DNA of 64,000 bases from Pseudomonadota bacterium (GTDB taxonomy: Bacteria; Pseudomonadota; Gammaproteobacteria; Steroidobacterales; Steroidobacteraceae), in the NCBI GenBank assembly GCA_023433705.1, contig JAEYUC010000022.1:73625-137624 (forward strand). The letters are read 5' to 3'. Position numbers and translations under genes: made by a program. Every line of letters starts with the position of its first letter. Within the stretch, counting starts at the first letter, position 1. The notes beneath the pieces are model-generated. The model was not told where the DNA came from, did no database searches, and saw only the letters and a program-made list of their open reading frames with translations. Below, in pieces: positions 26,015 to 35,200 of the stretch.

Positions 26015-26523
26015 GCGACTTCGCCCTCGCGGCGCCTGCCGATGTCATGCAGCCGTTCCAGCAGCTTTGCACGTTCGAGAGACTCGATCGGCAGGCTCGT
26101 GAAAGTCCGGATGCGGATTTCGAGTTCGCGAAACGCCCGGCGGAACGCGAGCCACTTGTCCGTATCGGGTCCCTCGACGGCCGCGGGGTCCGCGACACCC
26201 CAGTGCGCCGAAATGGGTTGACCCGTCCACGCGGGACAGGACTCCGCGGCCGCGTTGTCGCAGACCGTGAACACGAAGTCGAGATGCGGCGCGCCCGGCC
26301 TCGCGAACTCATCCCAACTCTTCGAGCGCAAGCCTTCAGTGGGCAGCTTCATGTTCCGGAGCAATTCGAGCGCGATGGGATGCACTCTGCCCTTGGGCGA
26401 ACTACCGGCGCTGTGGCCCACGAAACGGCCGCGGCCCCAATGGTTCAAGAGCGACTCCGCCAGGATGCTGCGCGCGGAATTCCCGGTGCAGAGGAACAGC
26501 ACGTGATAGATGCGTTCGCTCAC
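26011..26523 (-). CDS. arsC: Arsenate reductase, low-molecular-weight phosphatase type
   Basis: This 170-residue protein begins (M)SERIYHVLFLCTGNSARS; CTGNSAR is the CX5R catalytic P-loop. DFVFTVCDNAAAESCP supplies the second conserved cysteine region, and SWDEFARPGAPHLD is typical of the family. It should reduce arsenate to arsenite. The only in-frame start near the fold is a GTG at 26523, without a strong ribosome site, 13 nt after the arsN2 stop. It overlaps the ATP-grasp gene by 4 nt. No ArsB or Acr3 exporter is encoded nearby. Confidence 0.88.
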   Translation of the reverse strand: MSERIYHVLFLCTGNSARSILAESLLNHWGRGRFVGHSAGSSPKGRVHPIALELLRNMKLPTEGLRSKSWDEFARPGAPHLDFVFTVCDNAAAESCPAWTGQPISAHWGVADPAAVEGPDTDKWLAFRRAFRELEIRIRTFTSLPIESLERAKLLERLHDIGRRREGEVA

Positions 26524-26536
26524 GGAAACACGCGCA

Positions 26537-26989
26537 TCACGAAAGCCGACGAACCATGAATGCCGAGTTCGCGGGGCAGATACCCGCGAATTCGCGTGTT
26601 GCGCGTATCGCATCGGGCGCGGTTTCCCGCGCTGCGCGCAGGTATCCATGCCGTGCGAAGAAGGCTTCCGCCGTGGTGGTGAGGAGGTACAGCGATCGCA
26701 CTCCGCGGCTTCGCGCGTGGTCCTCCGCGTGTTTGAGCAGCTCGCTGCCTTCTCCGGATCCGCGCCGGTCGGGCGATACGACCAGCGATCGCAACAGCGC
26801 GACGTCGCCGTAGATCTCCAGGCCAACGAGCCCGGTGGGAGCCGCCGCCGGCCCGGCATGGAAGAAGTCCTCGCAATGCGCGGCGGTCAGATCATCGGTG
26901 GGCAGCCGCGCGGCCGCGAGCAGCTTCAGGGTTGCCTCCAGCGAGGGGCGCCGCGAAATTGTCGGCCGATCGGTCATGGCGTCGCTCAT
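26537..26989 (-). CDS. arsN2: ArsN2-type GNAT N-acetyltransferase
   Basis: This 150-residue acetyltransferase has LLAAARLPTDDL near the N-terminus, then GLEIYGDVALLRSLVVSPDRRGSGEGSELL (the acetyl-CoA site; GSGEG replaces the common RGxGxG) and YLLTTTAEAFFARHGY. This pattern marks the ArsN2 family linked to arsenic operons. The related ArsN1 acetylates phosphinothricin or methylarsenicals; the ArsN2 substrate is not established. The ATG at 26989 overlaps the arsR stop by 4 nt; the longer open frame to 27073 is the arsR shadow. Confidence 0.88.
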   Translation of the reverse strand: MSDAMTDRPTISRRPSLEATLKLLAAARLPTDDLTAAHCEDFFHAGPAAAPTGLVGLEIYGDVALLRSLVVSPDRRGSGEGSELLKHAEDHARSRGVRSLYLLTTTAEAFFARHGYLRAARETAPDAIRATREFAGICPANSAFMVRRLS

Positions 26990-27342
26990 GCGGTGGACCT
27001 GCGCCGGGCCGGTTTCGCCGCGGAACGTGGCGCGCAGGCGGAGTCGCATCCTTCCTGGCTCACTGCGCAGCACTTGTCGGTGAGGTAGTCGACGAGCCCA
27101 TTCATCGTCGAATAGTCCGCGCTGTAGATGAGTTGGCGGCTGGCGCGCACCTGGCTGACGAGACCGGCGCGCTGCAACGACTGCAGGTGGAACGTGAGCG
27201 ACGAGGGAACGAGCCCCACCCGCTCTCCGATCGCGCCGGCCGGCAGGCCCTCAGGGCCTTGCTGCACGAGCAGCCGGAAGATCGCGAGGCGGTGTTCGTG
27301 GGCCAGAGCGCCGAGCGCCGCGATGATTTCCGCCGTCTTCAT
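26986..27342 (-). CDS. arsR: ArsR-family repressor
   Basis: This 118-residue winged-helix protein has LGALAHEHRLAIFRLLVQQGPEG, the recognition helix VPSSLTFHLQSLQRAGLV and wing RASRQLIYSADY. A C-terminal cysteine cluster (DKCCAVSQEGCDSAC, about 90-104) is placed like the As(III) site of the Acidithiobacillus-type ArsR. It should repress its own operon until arsenite binds. The start at 27342 has no ribosome site, and the -10 element ends only 6 nt upstream, so the mRNA may be leaderless. Confidence 0.9.
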   Translation of the reverse strand: MKTAEIIAALGALAHEHRLAIFRLLVQQGPEGLPAGAIGERVGLVPSSLTFHLQSLQRAGLVSQVRASRQLIYSADYSTMNGLVDYLTDKCCAVSQEGCDSACAPRSAAKPARRRSTA

Positions 27343-27348
27343 GAGGCT

Positions 27349-27378
27349 ACGATATTTCGGGAATCATCGAAATGTCAA
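27349..27378 (-). promoter_or_regulatory. arsR promoter and palindromic operator
   Basis: On the minus strand a perfect -35 (TTGACA, 27373-27378) and a -10-like TATCGT (27349-27354) are 18 bp apart. Between and over them lies an inverted repeat: GATATTTCG (27351-27359) and CGAAATGTC (27368-27376), matching at 8 of 9 pairs across an 8-nt spacer. It fits ArsR autorepression. Transcription would start at about the first base of arsR. Confidence 0.65.
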
Positions 27379-27417
27379 CACGAACGTGGTTTCCACGGCC
27401 ATCCGCGCCCCGGCGCT

Positions 27418-27906
27418 TCAGCCGCCGGGCATTTCCGAGGCCCTGGTCGGCAGCTCGAATTCCCCTTTCGTCTTGAAACGCACGGTGTTGAACGCCGAGC
27501 CGTTGAGCTTGCCCGACATCTCGTAGCTGATCTTCTCGAGACCGGCGGCGCCGTCACGCATCATTCCCATCGCCTGGCGCGCCATGCGGAATCCGGAAAT
27601 CGTGACGGGCACCTCGATGACGGTCTCGCCGAAGCGCGGCACGCTGCCGCGCGCGTCGCTGACGCCCGAGGCCAGCGTCTTCCCCTGCACGTCCATGGTC
27701 AGCGCGACGCCGTCGTACTCGACCGGCACGTCGTTCGGGTTCTGCACTCGCAGCTTCACGAGCAGGCGCAGCTCCATGCCCTGGCCCTGCAGCGGCTGGA
27801 TGCCCGCGACGGTCACCTGGAGCGGATCGCGCCGCTGCATCGATGCGCAGCCGGCGACCGTGAGTGTGAGGATCACGGCCGAAAGGAAAATCCGTCGACT
27901 GTTCAT
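27418..27906 (-). CDS. LEA-type-2-like lipoprotein
   Basis: This 162-residue lipoprotein has a signal peptide with lipobox VAGC (Cys20). The mature part, LQVTVAGIQPLQGQGMELRLLVKLRVQNPNDVPVEYDGVAL in outline, is a beta-sandwich typical of LEA type 2/WHy domains (water-stress and hypersensitive response), found in desiccation-linked and envelope proteins. Its start overlaps the stop of the upstream PIG-L gene by 4 nt, so the two are co-transcribed. Confidence 0.83.
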   Translation of the reverse strand: MNSRRIFLSAVILTLTVAGCASMQRRDPLQVTVAGIQPLQGQGMELRLLVKLRVQNPNDVPVEYDGVALTMDVQGKTLASGVSDARGSVPRFGETVIEVPVTISGFRMARQAMGMMRDGAAGLEKISYEMSGKLNGSAFNTVRFKTKGEFELPTRASEMPGG

Positions 27907-28865
27907 AGTCCCGACTCCTCGATCAGTGTTCCGTCCTCGAATTCGCAGGGCATGGGCTGCGCGCAAACGCTGCGCGGCGGCATCGGCGTGCGCGAATACA
28001 GCTCGGTCGCGCGCACGTGGCTCATCATGACACGGCCCATGACTTTCAACTGCGTCAGGTGGGAGCGCACGGCGCGCGTTTTCGCGTCGATCGCGCCCGG
28101 ATCGAGCCTGAACCGCTCCCATTGCATGCCCACGCCGCGTGGCGCGACGATCTCGGGCAGCTCCGGCCGGTACGCACGCGGCTTCGGCCAGCCGCGGCCG
28201 CCGTGCACGATCCAGTAGCGGATACGGTCGAGCTGGTTGCGCTTGCTCATCGCGCGCCATGCGAGGATGCCCGTGCCGCGATGATCCGGATGTGTATCCT
28301 GCGGACTCGGCGCGAACACCAGCGTCGGCCGCACAGCCGCGAGCACCGAGTCGAAATCGCGCTCGAGATTGTCGCCGTCGTAGTCGGCTCCCGGATTGAC
28401 CACGTGTTCGTACGCGACCGAGCTCTGACCCGTGAACCTGGAGCGCCAGGGCGTCAGTGGATAGTAGTAGTCGAGCAACAGCGCCAGGATTCCGCGGTCC
28501 GGGTAGCCGAGAAAGTACAATCTGTCCGCATCGACACCGAGCGCATGGGCGGCCGCCCGCGCCTCGTTGCCGCGCCGCACCGCGAGGTCCCGGTAGTTCC
28601 CGGCACGCGGGCGCAGCCGGCGATCGACCACCATTGCGTTCCACTTGAAGCCATCCCCGTTCGTGATCCACACGATCGCGACGCGTGCCCCGACCGCGCG
28701 TGCCGCGTGGATGATGCCGCCACAACACAGCGATTCGTCGTCGGGATGCGGCGCAACGATCAGCAGTGAATCCTCCGGCAGGATTGCGCGCAGCGCCGGG
28801 TACTGCTCGCCCGCAAGAGTCTGCGTGGCGGTGAAGACGGCGAGGAGCAGAATGGTCGGGCGCAA
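27903..28865 (-). CDS. Exported PIG-L family deacetylase
   Basis: This 320-residue protein has a signal peptide (MRPTILLLAVFTATQTLAG) and the zinc motif HPDDE in IVAPHPDDESLCCGG; the third zinc ligand is in DTHPDHRGTG. PIG-L/LmbE enzymes deacetylate N-acetylglucosaminyl compounds. The substrate here is probably an envelope sugar because the protein is exported. The start is TTG at 28865, preceded by GGGGA at a good distance; no ATG or GTG fits before the signal peptide. Confidence 0.88.
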   Translation of the reverse strand: MRPTILLLAVFTATQTLAGEQYPALRAILPEDSLLIVAPHPDDESLCCGGIIHAARAVGARVAIVWITNGDGFKWNAMVVDRRLRPRAGNYRDLAVRRGNEARAAAHALGVDADRLYFLGYPDRGILALLLDYYYPLTPWRSRFTGQSSVAYEHVVNPGADYDGDNLERDFDSVLAAVRPTLVFAPSPQDTHPDHRGTGILAWRAMSKRNQLDRIRYWIVHGGRGWPKPRAYRPELPEIVAPRGVGMQWERFRLDPGAIDAKTRAVRSHLTQLKVMGRVMMSHVRATELYSRTPMPPRSVCAQPMPCEFEDGTLIEESGL

Positions 28866-29011
28866 CTGAAGTCCCCGTGACGGCGGCGAAGCGGCATCGT
28901 CGGCAGTGGCATCGCGGTGCTCAATCGGACGTTCGCGCCACTCTCCTGCGGGCTTTTCCTGAGGCTTCTCCCATCGACGCAGTCGATGGTTCCGACGCGA
29001 GACGTCCGCTA

Positions 29012-29042
29012 CAGTCCCTTCACCGCAACGGGTGAAGGACTG
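29012..29042. repeat. Imperfect hairpin upstream of a small membrane-protein gene
   Basis: CAGTC-CTTCACC pairs with GGTGAAG-GACTG with one bulged C and a short loop, ending 7 nt before the ATG at 29050. It may be a leader structure or a terminator-like element. It argues against the in-frame GTG at 29032, which lies inside the stem. Confidence 0.45.
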
Positions 29043-29049
29043 CGCCTAC

Positions 29050-29310
29050 ATGAATTTCCACGACCGGCTCGCACGGAAGGCACACGAAATGGGCCACAGG
29101 GCGGAAGCGTTCCAGGCGCTCGCGCAGAGCAAGGCGGGCGCATTCTGGGTGTATCTCGCGATCACCGGCGTCGTCTGGTGGTTCGCGTATGGCTACCTGT
29201 GGCTGATTCCGGCCGCGTTCGCCGGCTGGAGAGCGTGGGAAAGCGTTTCGGCGACGCGTGTGCAGGTCCGACTCATGAATCTCGAGCGGCGCACGGGCCT
29301 CACTAACTAG
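29050..29310 (+). CDS. Small membrane protein, unknown function
   Basis: This 86-residue protein begins MNFHDRLARKAHEMGHRAEAFQALAQSK in outline (amphipathic), followed by two hydrophobic helices (AGAFWVYLAITGVVWWFAYGY and LWLIPAAFAGW) and a basic tail. It is rich in Trp and Tyr within the membrane part. It ends 1 nt from the convergent 961-residue hydrolase gene. No family is recognised. Confidence 0.6.
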   Translation: MNFHDRLARKAHEMGHRAEAFQALAQSKAGAFWVYLAITGVVWWFAYGYLWLIPAAFAGWRAWESVSATRVQVRLMNLERRTGLTN

Positions 29311-29311
29311 T

Positions 29312-32197
29312 CTATGCGGTCGCCGCCGGGATGCTCGCGAGCAGGACCGTCTCCATCTCGAGCGCGTAACCCGCGATCCGCTCGGCCTGGTCGGTGCCAT
29401 TGATGATGCGGCGCGCGCCGCGGTAGTCGGCGCCACCGGCATTGATGTATTGATCGAGACGTTTGCCGGTGAAGTAACCCTTGCGCATCCCGAGCGACAT
29501 GATCCGGTAGGCGATGTCGGGATCCAGCGCCAGGTCGGGATCGATCTCCAGCGCATCACCGCGTCCGAGTTCCCTGCCCATTTTCTGGTAGTTGTATCGC
29601 CAGGTGAGCTGCACGTAGCCACGACCGTAATAACGGTTCTCTCGCACCAGTCCCGTGGCCGGATCGATCACCGCTTCCGGCCTCCCATACCTGCGGTCCC
29701 TGCCCTTGCCGTATTCCTCGATCGGCTGCCACCGGTTCGCGCATTCGTGCTTGACCGTCGCGAGCATGTAGGCGGCCCAGCGCGCATCCGAGATCGCCGT
29801 ATCCGCGGCAAGCTTCTCCAGTAGTGAGACAAGGCCTTCGTGCTGGGCGACGCCGAGCGCGCCGTAGCCGAATTGATAGATTTCGAGCGCCCGCCGCACT
29901 TTCAGGTGCTCGAGTTTCACGGTGGAGATGTCATTGAGGACCAGGCTGCGTACCCAATCCGGCGCATCCGTCAGTGGCGGCGTCCGGTTCTTCGCGCGCA
30001 GTTCCCGGCCGATCACGGTCCACGTGAACGGACCGACAATTCCGTCGACGATGATCTCGGCCTGGCTCTGCAGACGGCTCACCGCCCTTTCGGTGTCCAG
30101 ATCGAACAGCGAACTGCTGTCGAGAGCCGGAGTCGGTTCGAGGCATCTGTTCAGGCAGGATTTCAGCAGCGTCACGAGCGGATGTTTGTTGCCCTCACGC
30201 AGGAACAGCCGCGGCGTATCGTCCGCGGAGCCCGATTCCGACGACGTGAGGATCTTGCGCGCCGTGGCCGCGGGCTCGGACTGCGGGCGGGTCGTGTCGT
30301 GGAGCTTCAGCAGCAACTTGGGTTGCGGCAGGAGGAACTTGCTGTGCCCGCTGGCAAACAACCTTTTCCCCGTGCCCTCGAGGAAGTCGCGTTGCCGGCG
30401 AAGGCGACCCGCATCGAGAACCGACTTGCGGATGACGAATCTCACCAGTCCCTTCGGATCGAGAATGGCGGTGGCGCCTCCGTAGAAATCGAAGCCGGGT
30501 TTGCCGTCACGAGGCCTGACCTCGCGTCGCTGCGAGACCTCCGCGATCAGGTCGAACACCACCTGCCCGCTCGGGCCGACGCGCCGCGAGGGCCGCACCG
30601 ATTCGACGACGGGTAGATGGAGGATGTCTCCCTCGAGCGCGGGATCGTCCCGACCCGCGAGCCCGAACTCGTGGCGATAGTCGGGATCCGCGGCGAGTTG
30701 TCCGAAGGCGCGCGCCTGGCGCTCGAGTTCTTCCGCGTTTGCCGCGCGCCCGGGATCTCCCTGGAACTGCAGATGCGCGAAACTCAGCTCCGGCTCGATC
30801 GGCAACGTGCTCATCGGTGTGCGCCACAACAGCGCTCCCTCCGACAAGGAGGGCACGTCGCGCGGATAGATGCGATACCGCGCGAACGCATCGACCCACG
30901 CCTCGCGATAGCAGTATTCGTCGTGCGGCACCAGGTCGCGGTCGGCCGTGATGACGGCGCGCAGGAACTCGCCGAAGGTCATGTCGACCGGCGGGCAGTA
31001 GTCGATCGCGCGGATGCAGATCGTGAGGAACTGCGCCGCGAGCCGGCATGCGCGCTCGGTGAGCTGCTGCGCGAGCACGTCGGGAATCTGCCCGGGCGGC
31101 AGGATGCCAGTGCCATGCGTCGCGAGCCGCATCAGCGGCATCGTCTTGCGGTTGAACACGGTCGTGAAGGCCTCGAAGACCGCGCGCACGAGGATTTCGC
31201 CGCGCTGATGGGGCTCGATGGCGTCTTCGTAGGATCGCTCGGGCGCGCCCACGGCGCTGCGCAGCGCGCCGGTCGCCGTCGTGGCCTGCGCGAACTGCAC
31301 GGCGATGTTCGTGAGTAGTTTGGCGAAGGGAATCTCGCCGCGCGAGGCGCGGATCGCCGCGAGCACAACGTCGCGGTAAGTGAAGCGCTGGAACACGGCG
31401 ATGAGATCGGCGAATCCTTCGTGGAACGCCAGCACGTCCGGGTTCGACGGATAGAGGAAATGCGAGCGCAAGCCGTCGAGCAGCGCGTGCGACATTTCGT
31501 GCACGACGACGTCGTGCGACAGGCACAGCGAAATCTGGCCATTGGGGACGTTGCGACCCGCCACGGTGTTGCCGGCCTCGAAGGTCCCGAAGCAGATCTC
31601 GCCGCGCGCCCGGTCGTAGAACGCGTTCGGCAGCGACGGGACGCTCGGCCGGATTCGCAGCCGCGGCGGTCCGTCCGACCGGCGCGCGCCGTCGATGCCC
31701 CAGGCGATGTCGCGTCCCAACGCCTGCCGGAACGCGGCATAGGTCGTCGTGCAGACGGCATATGCCATCTGTTGCTGGAAACGTGGATCCTCGGGCGACT
31801 GCGGCAATCCCTGGTTCATGAGCACGGCCGGATCGTCGAGGTCGACGGGATCGATGTTCGTTCCCGCCGGATCGCCGGTCATGATCTCGAGCACCGCGCC
31901 GCGTGGTCCGTGCGGTCCGAGCTCGAGCGGCTCGTAGGGCACGTTGACCACCGAGTGCGCGCCGTCGGCGGTGGAGGCGGACGGATCGAGCGCATAGATC
32001 CGCAGCGGTCGATAGACCGGATCGCTCGACCTCCTCTCGTACGCCGGCGACGTCGCCGCGTGCGCCACGCGTTTGCCGATCAGGAAATCGATGTTCGGCT
32101 TCGCCCGACCGCGGCGCAGCGACTCCGGGGTCGCGACGCGCCCGCCGCGACTCTGCGCCATCGCGGCGTTGGCTTCCGGCGTGCTCGGCTTCGGCAT
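29312..32197 (-). CDS. Metallopeptidase with peptidoglycan-binding and GH19/lysozyme-like domains
   Basis: This 961-residue protein has three parts. A gluzincin-type metallopeptidase carries VVHEMSHALLDG (HEXXH, His233-His237) and a third ligand candidate Glu260 in FHEGFADL. A peptidoglycan-binding domain spans about 668-730 (LFDLDTERAVSRLQ, DGIVGPFTWTVI). A C-terminal GH19/endolysin-like domain (about 770-945) has catalytic Glu818 (ATVKHECANRW), YYGRGYVQLTWRYNYQKMG and DQYINAGG. No signal peptide or membrane helix is seen. It lies 15 nt downstream of the caspase-hydrolase gene and should be in the same operon. It could digest protein and cell wall of the host or of other cells. Confidence 0.85.
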   Translation of the reverse strand: MPKPSTPEANAAMAQSRGGRVATPESLRRGRAKPNIDFLIGKRVAHAATSPAYERRSSDPVYRPLRIYALDPSASTADGAHSVVNVPYEPLELGPHGPRGAVLEIMTGDPAGTNIDPVDLDDPAVLMNQGLPQSPEDPRFQQQMAYAVCTTTYAAFRQALGRDIAWGIDGARRSDGPPRLRIRPSVPSLPNAFYDRARGEICFGTFEAGNTVAGRNVPNGQISLCLSHDVVVHEMSHALLDGLRSHFLYPSNPDVLAFHEGFADLIAVFQRFTYRDVVLAAIRASRGEIPFAKLLTNIAVQFAQATTATGALRSAVGAPERSYEDAIEPHQRGEILVRAVFEAFTTVFNRKTMPLMRLATHGTGILPPGQIPDVLAQQLTERACRLAAQFLTICIRAIDYCPPVDMTFGEFLRAVITADRDLVPHDEYCYREAWVDAFARYRIYPRDVPSLSEGALLWRTPMSTLPIEPELSFAHLQFQGDPGRAANAEELERQARAFGQLAADPDYRHEFGLAGRDDPALEGDILHLPVVESVRPSRRVGPSGQVVFDLIAEVSQRREVRPRDGKPGFDFYGGATAILDPKGLVRFVIRKSVLDAGRLRRQRDFLEGTGKRLFASGHSKFLLPQPKLLLKLHDTTRPQSEPAATARKILTSSESGSADDTPRLFLREGNKHPLVTLLKSCLNRCLEPTPALDSSSLFDLDTERAVSRLQSQAEIIVDGIVGPFTWTVIGRELRAKNRTPPLTDAPDWVRSLVLNDISTVKLEHLKVRRALEIYQFGYGALGVAQHEGLVSLLEKLAADTAISDARWAAYMLATVKHECANRWQPIEEYGKGRDRRYGRPEAVIDPATGLVRENRYYGRGYVQLTWRYNYQKMGRELGRGDALEIDPDLALDPDIAYRIMSLGMRKGYFTGKRLDQYINAGGADYRGARRIINGTDQAERIAGYALEMETVLLASIPAATA

Positions 32198-32212
32198 GCG
32201 CCCCGTCCGCCG

Positions 32213-35200
32213 TCAGTCGAGCGCGCGGAACAGCGGCAGGTTCAACGCGACATCGGGGCAGTCGAGCTGCGGCGTTTGCAGCCTGCTCTCGCCGAAGGCC
32301 GCGACGATCTGGTCATGAAGCGCGCGTGGGGTGAGACGTGAAAGATCTCCCTTCAGCAGCGCGGTCGTGAGCCGCGTGAAATCGCCGAGCCCGTTGTGCT
32401 CGAGCGCCTTCTCGGTCGACTGGCAGGCGGAGAAATTCACCCAGCGGATGTCGTTGCGGGTCACGAGTGCGCGGCTGCCCGACAAGGTCGCGCGCGTGGC
32501 ATTGGCGCGGTCGCGGAACCGCTCGTGCGCGCGCATCCAGTCTTCCCACGATCCAGTGCGCTTGAGGAAGCGGGCATTCGCCTGGTCGGCGCTCGAGCTG
32601 TTGCGGCCGAACATGCGCGTGATGGTTCCGGAATGACAGCAGTCGATGAAGACCGTGAGGCTCACGCCCGCGGGAAGCACGTCGAACAGGTCGCGGATGT
32701 CGTCGTCGATGAGGAAGGCGCCATCCTCGAAGTCCACGGGCACGAAGGCCTGGTCGTTGCGATTGCCGTCGAGCCCCTCGTCTCCGTCGAGGTCGGGAAC
32801 TTCGGTGCCGTGCCCCGAATAGTGGAATACCAGCGTGTCGCCACGCTTCGCCGTGACGACGAGCTCGCGCATGGCCGTCACGATGGCCGAGTGAGTGGCC
32901 TGCTCATTGATCAGGGTACGCGGCGTCTCGAAGCCCGCGGCGAGCAGCATGTTCGACCATTCGCGCGTGTCGTTCACGCAGCCGTTCAACGCGTTAGGGC
33001 CCGGGTACGCGTCGATTCCGACGGACAACGCGCGTCGCGCTCCGCCGCCGGACTTGCCGGTCGAAGCGGGTTTCGGACGCGGCGCGGCGGTGGATACCGT
33101 CGCGGCGCTCGCGAACGCATCGGCGACGATGGGCGCGATTGCCGGGGCGGGCGCCAAACTACCCTGCGCCGGGGCAGTTTGCGGCCGCGGCGCGATCGGC
33201 GATCCCATGCGTGCGAGATCGACGCCGTCGAGCCACTCGTCCGAGACGGGCCAGCCGTCCAGCGAGCGCGTGGCGGTCGGCTGGTACGGCACGCGTGCAT
33301 TCGGCGCGGCCAGCACGTTCGCGGCCACGCTGTTCATGGTCGACACGTCGTCGTCGAAGCCACCGTGCGTGGTCGACGCGCTCGAGGAATTTCCGCCGCC
33401 GTCCTTGGTGACGGACCACACCACGCGTCCGGCCGCGTTGGGCGTGCCGTTGAGACCGAACAATGCGGCGACGCTCGGCGTCGCGCGCACCGAGATTTCG
33501 AGCCCGAGGACGGGCGTACGGCGCCTGGTTTCGAGCCCGTGATGGATGAGATATAGCAGCGACTTGCGATACACGCGGATGCAGTGATCGTCCTCCTCGT
33601 AGCTCTTCTTCATCGTGTACATGACGGCCTTCTCGACCGCGCCGGCCGGACCGATCTCCTTGGTCAGGCGCGCGTCGAAGTCGGCGACCGTGATCGCGGG
33701 CGCGAGCAGCTGAAGGGTCTTGAAGCGCGGCAGCTTCACTTCCTTCGCCATCGGCAGGAACCAGGAATGGAAAATCGATCCGGCACTGTGCCCGACGGCG
33801 TGGAATTCGAGCGGCCGCTGGCCGACCAGCGCCGGGTTGCTCACGAGTTCATGCAGGCGTTTGGCCGTGTAGCGCGCACCGCCCTTTTCGCCGCTCGAGA
33901 GCTGGGCATTGGTCTTCATCGCGCCCCACACGTGGACGCCACCGAGCGCACGCGCGCCTTCCTGCACCAGCGGATCGGTCGTGAAGTCGAACAGGTCGCG
34001 CGCGCCGAGGCCAGGGATCTTGCGCGCCACGGACTCGAGGATGCTGCGCAGCGCGTCGAACAGGCCGGTTTCCCATACGAAGTAGACAGGATAGACGCCG
34101 TTCCTCTTCCACCAGTCGACGTGTTTGAGCGCGATCCTGAGTCCGTCGCGTTCGCCGATGAGTCCGCCGTGCGCCCAGATCGCGATGCGCAGCGGCTCGC
34201 CGGCTGGCAGCGCCGCGGCCCACTTCGGGATGTGCTCGCGCACGATCGCGTCGACGTCTGCTTCGGTGGTCGAGTACTTGCCGCTCTCCTTGAAGAGGCC
34301 TTCGCTCAGGTTCACGACGTGCGGACGCAGCGCCTCGAGCTCCTCCGGCGTCAGCTCCTGCGACTTCTTGTCCCCGCCACGCGCGCCCCCGACCATCGAC
34401 GCGATGGTGGTCAACACCTGGTCTCGATAGACATCGAGAATACGCGCGACTTCGTCGACCGACGGCGTGGCGCCAAGGCCGCGCGCAACCGCCGCCCCGG
34501 GCTCGAGCCAGGCGAGCAGCTGCGTGCCGACGCGCGGCTCGGAAAAGAACTCGGTGTGAACGATGCCGTCCGTGGGGCCGAACTTCAGGCAGCGCGCGTC
34601 GTCGATCGGAAAGCCGCCCGCTCCATTGTTCGCGAACACGCCATCGCGCGGCACGACCAGGTCGTTGGCCGCGTCTTCGAACACCTTGTCCACCGCGGCA
34701 TCCTTCGCGCGCGTGAGACTGAGGAACGGCGTGCCCTCCTTGGGCTCGTAGTCCGACGCGATGGCGAAGTGGTCCGGCGTCGTTCCACCGGGTACGTTCA
34801 TCGCCTTGAGGAACGGTCCGCGCGGATTCATGGCCGCGAGGCCCTCGAGGTCCGTCAGCAGTCCGTGGCCGACGACCTTGACCACGAGCACCAGCGCATC
34901 GAGGATCTTTTTGGCGGTGCCCTGCGGGATGAACTTCGCGATCGTCGTGAACCGGTCGATCATCCCGATCATGTGTTCGTCGTCGGCCAGCGCCGTGCCG
35001 GCGTTGACCGCGCCGACGAACACGATGCGCCGCACCCTGACGCCGCGCGACTCGCCCAGCAGCGCGATCTGGCGAGACACGAGTCCGCCGCGGCTGTGGC
35101 AGACGATGTCGACTTCCAGGTTCATGCCATCCGGCACGTCGCTCAGGAACGCGATCGCGTTCTCGCGCGGGTCGGCCGTCAGCGTTGCGTGATTGAACGC

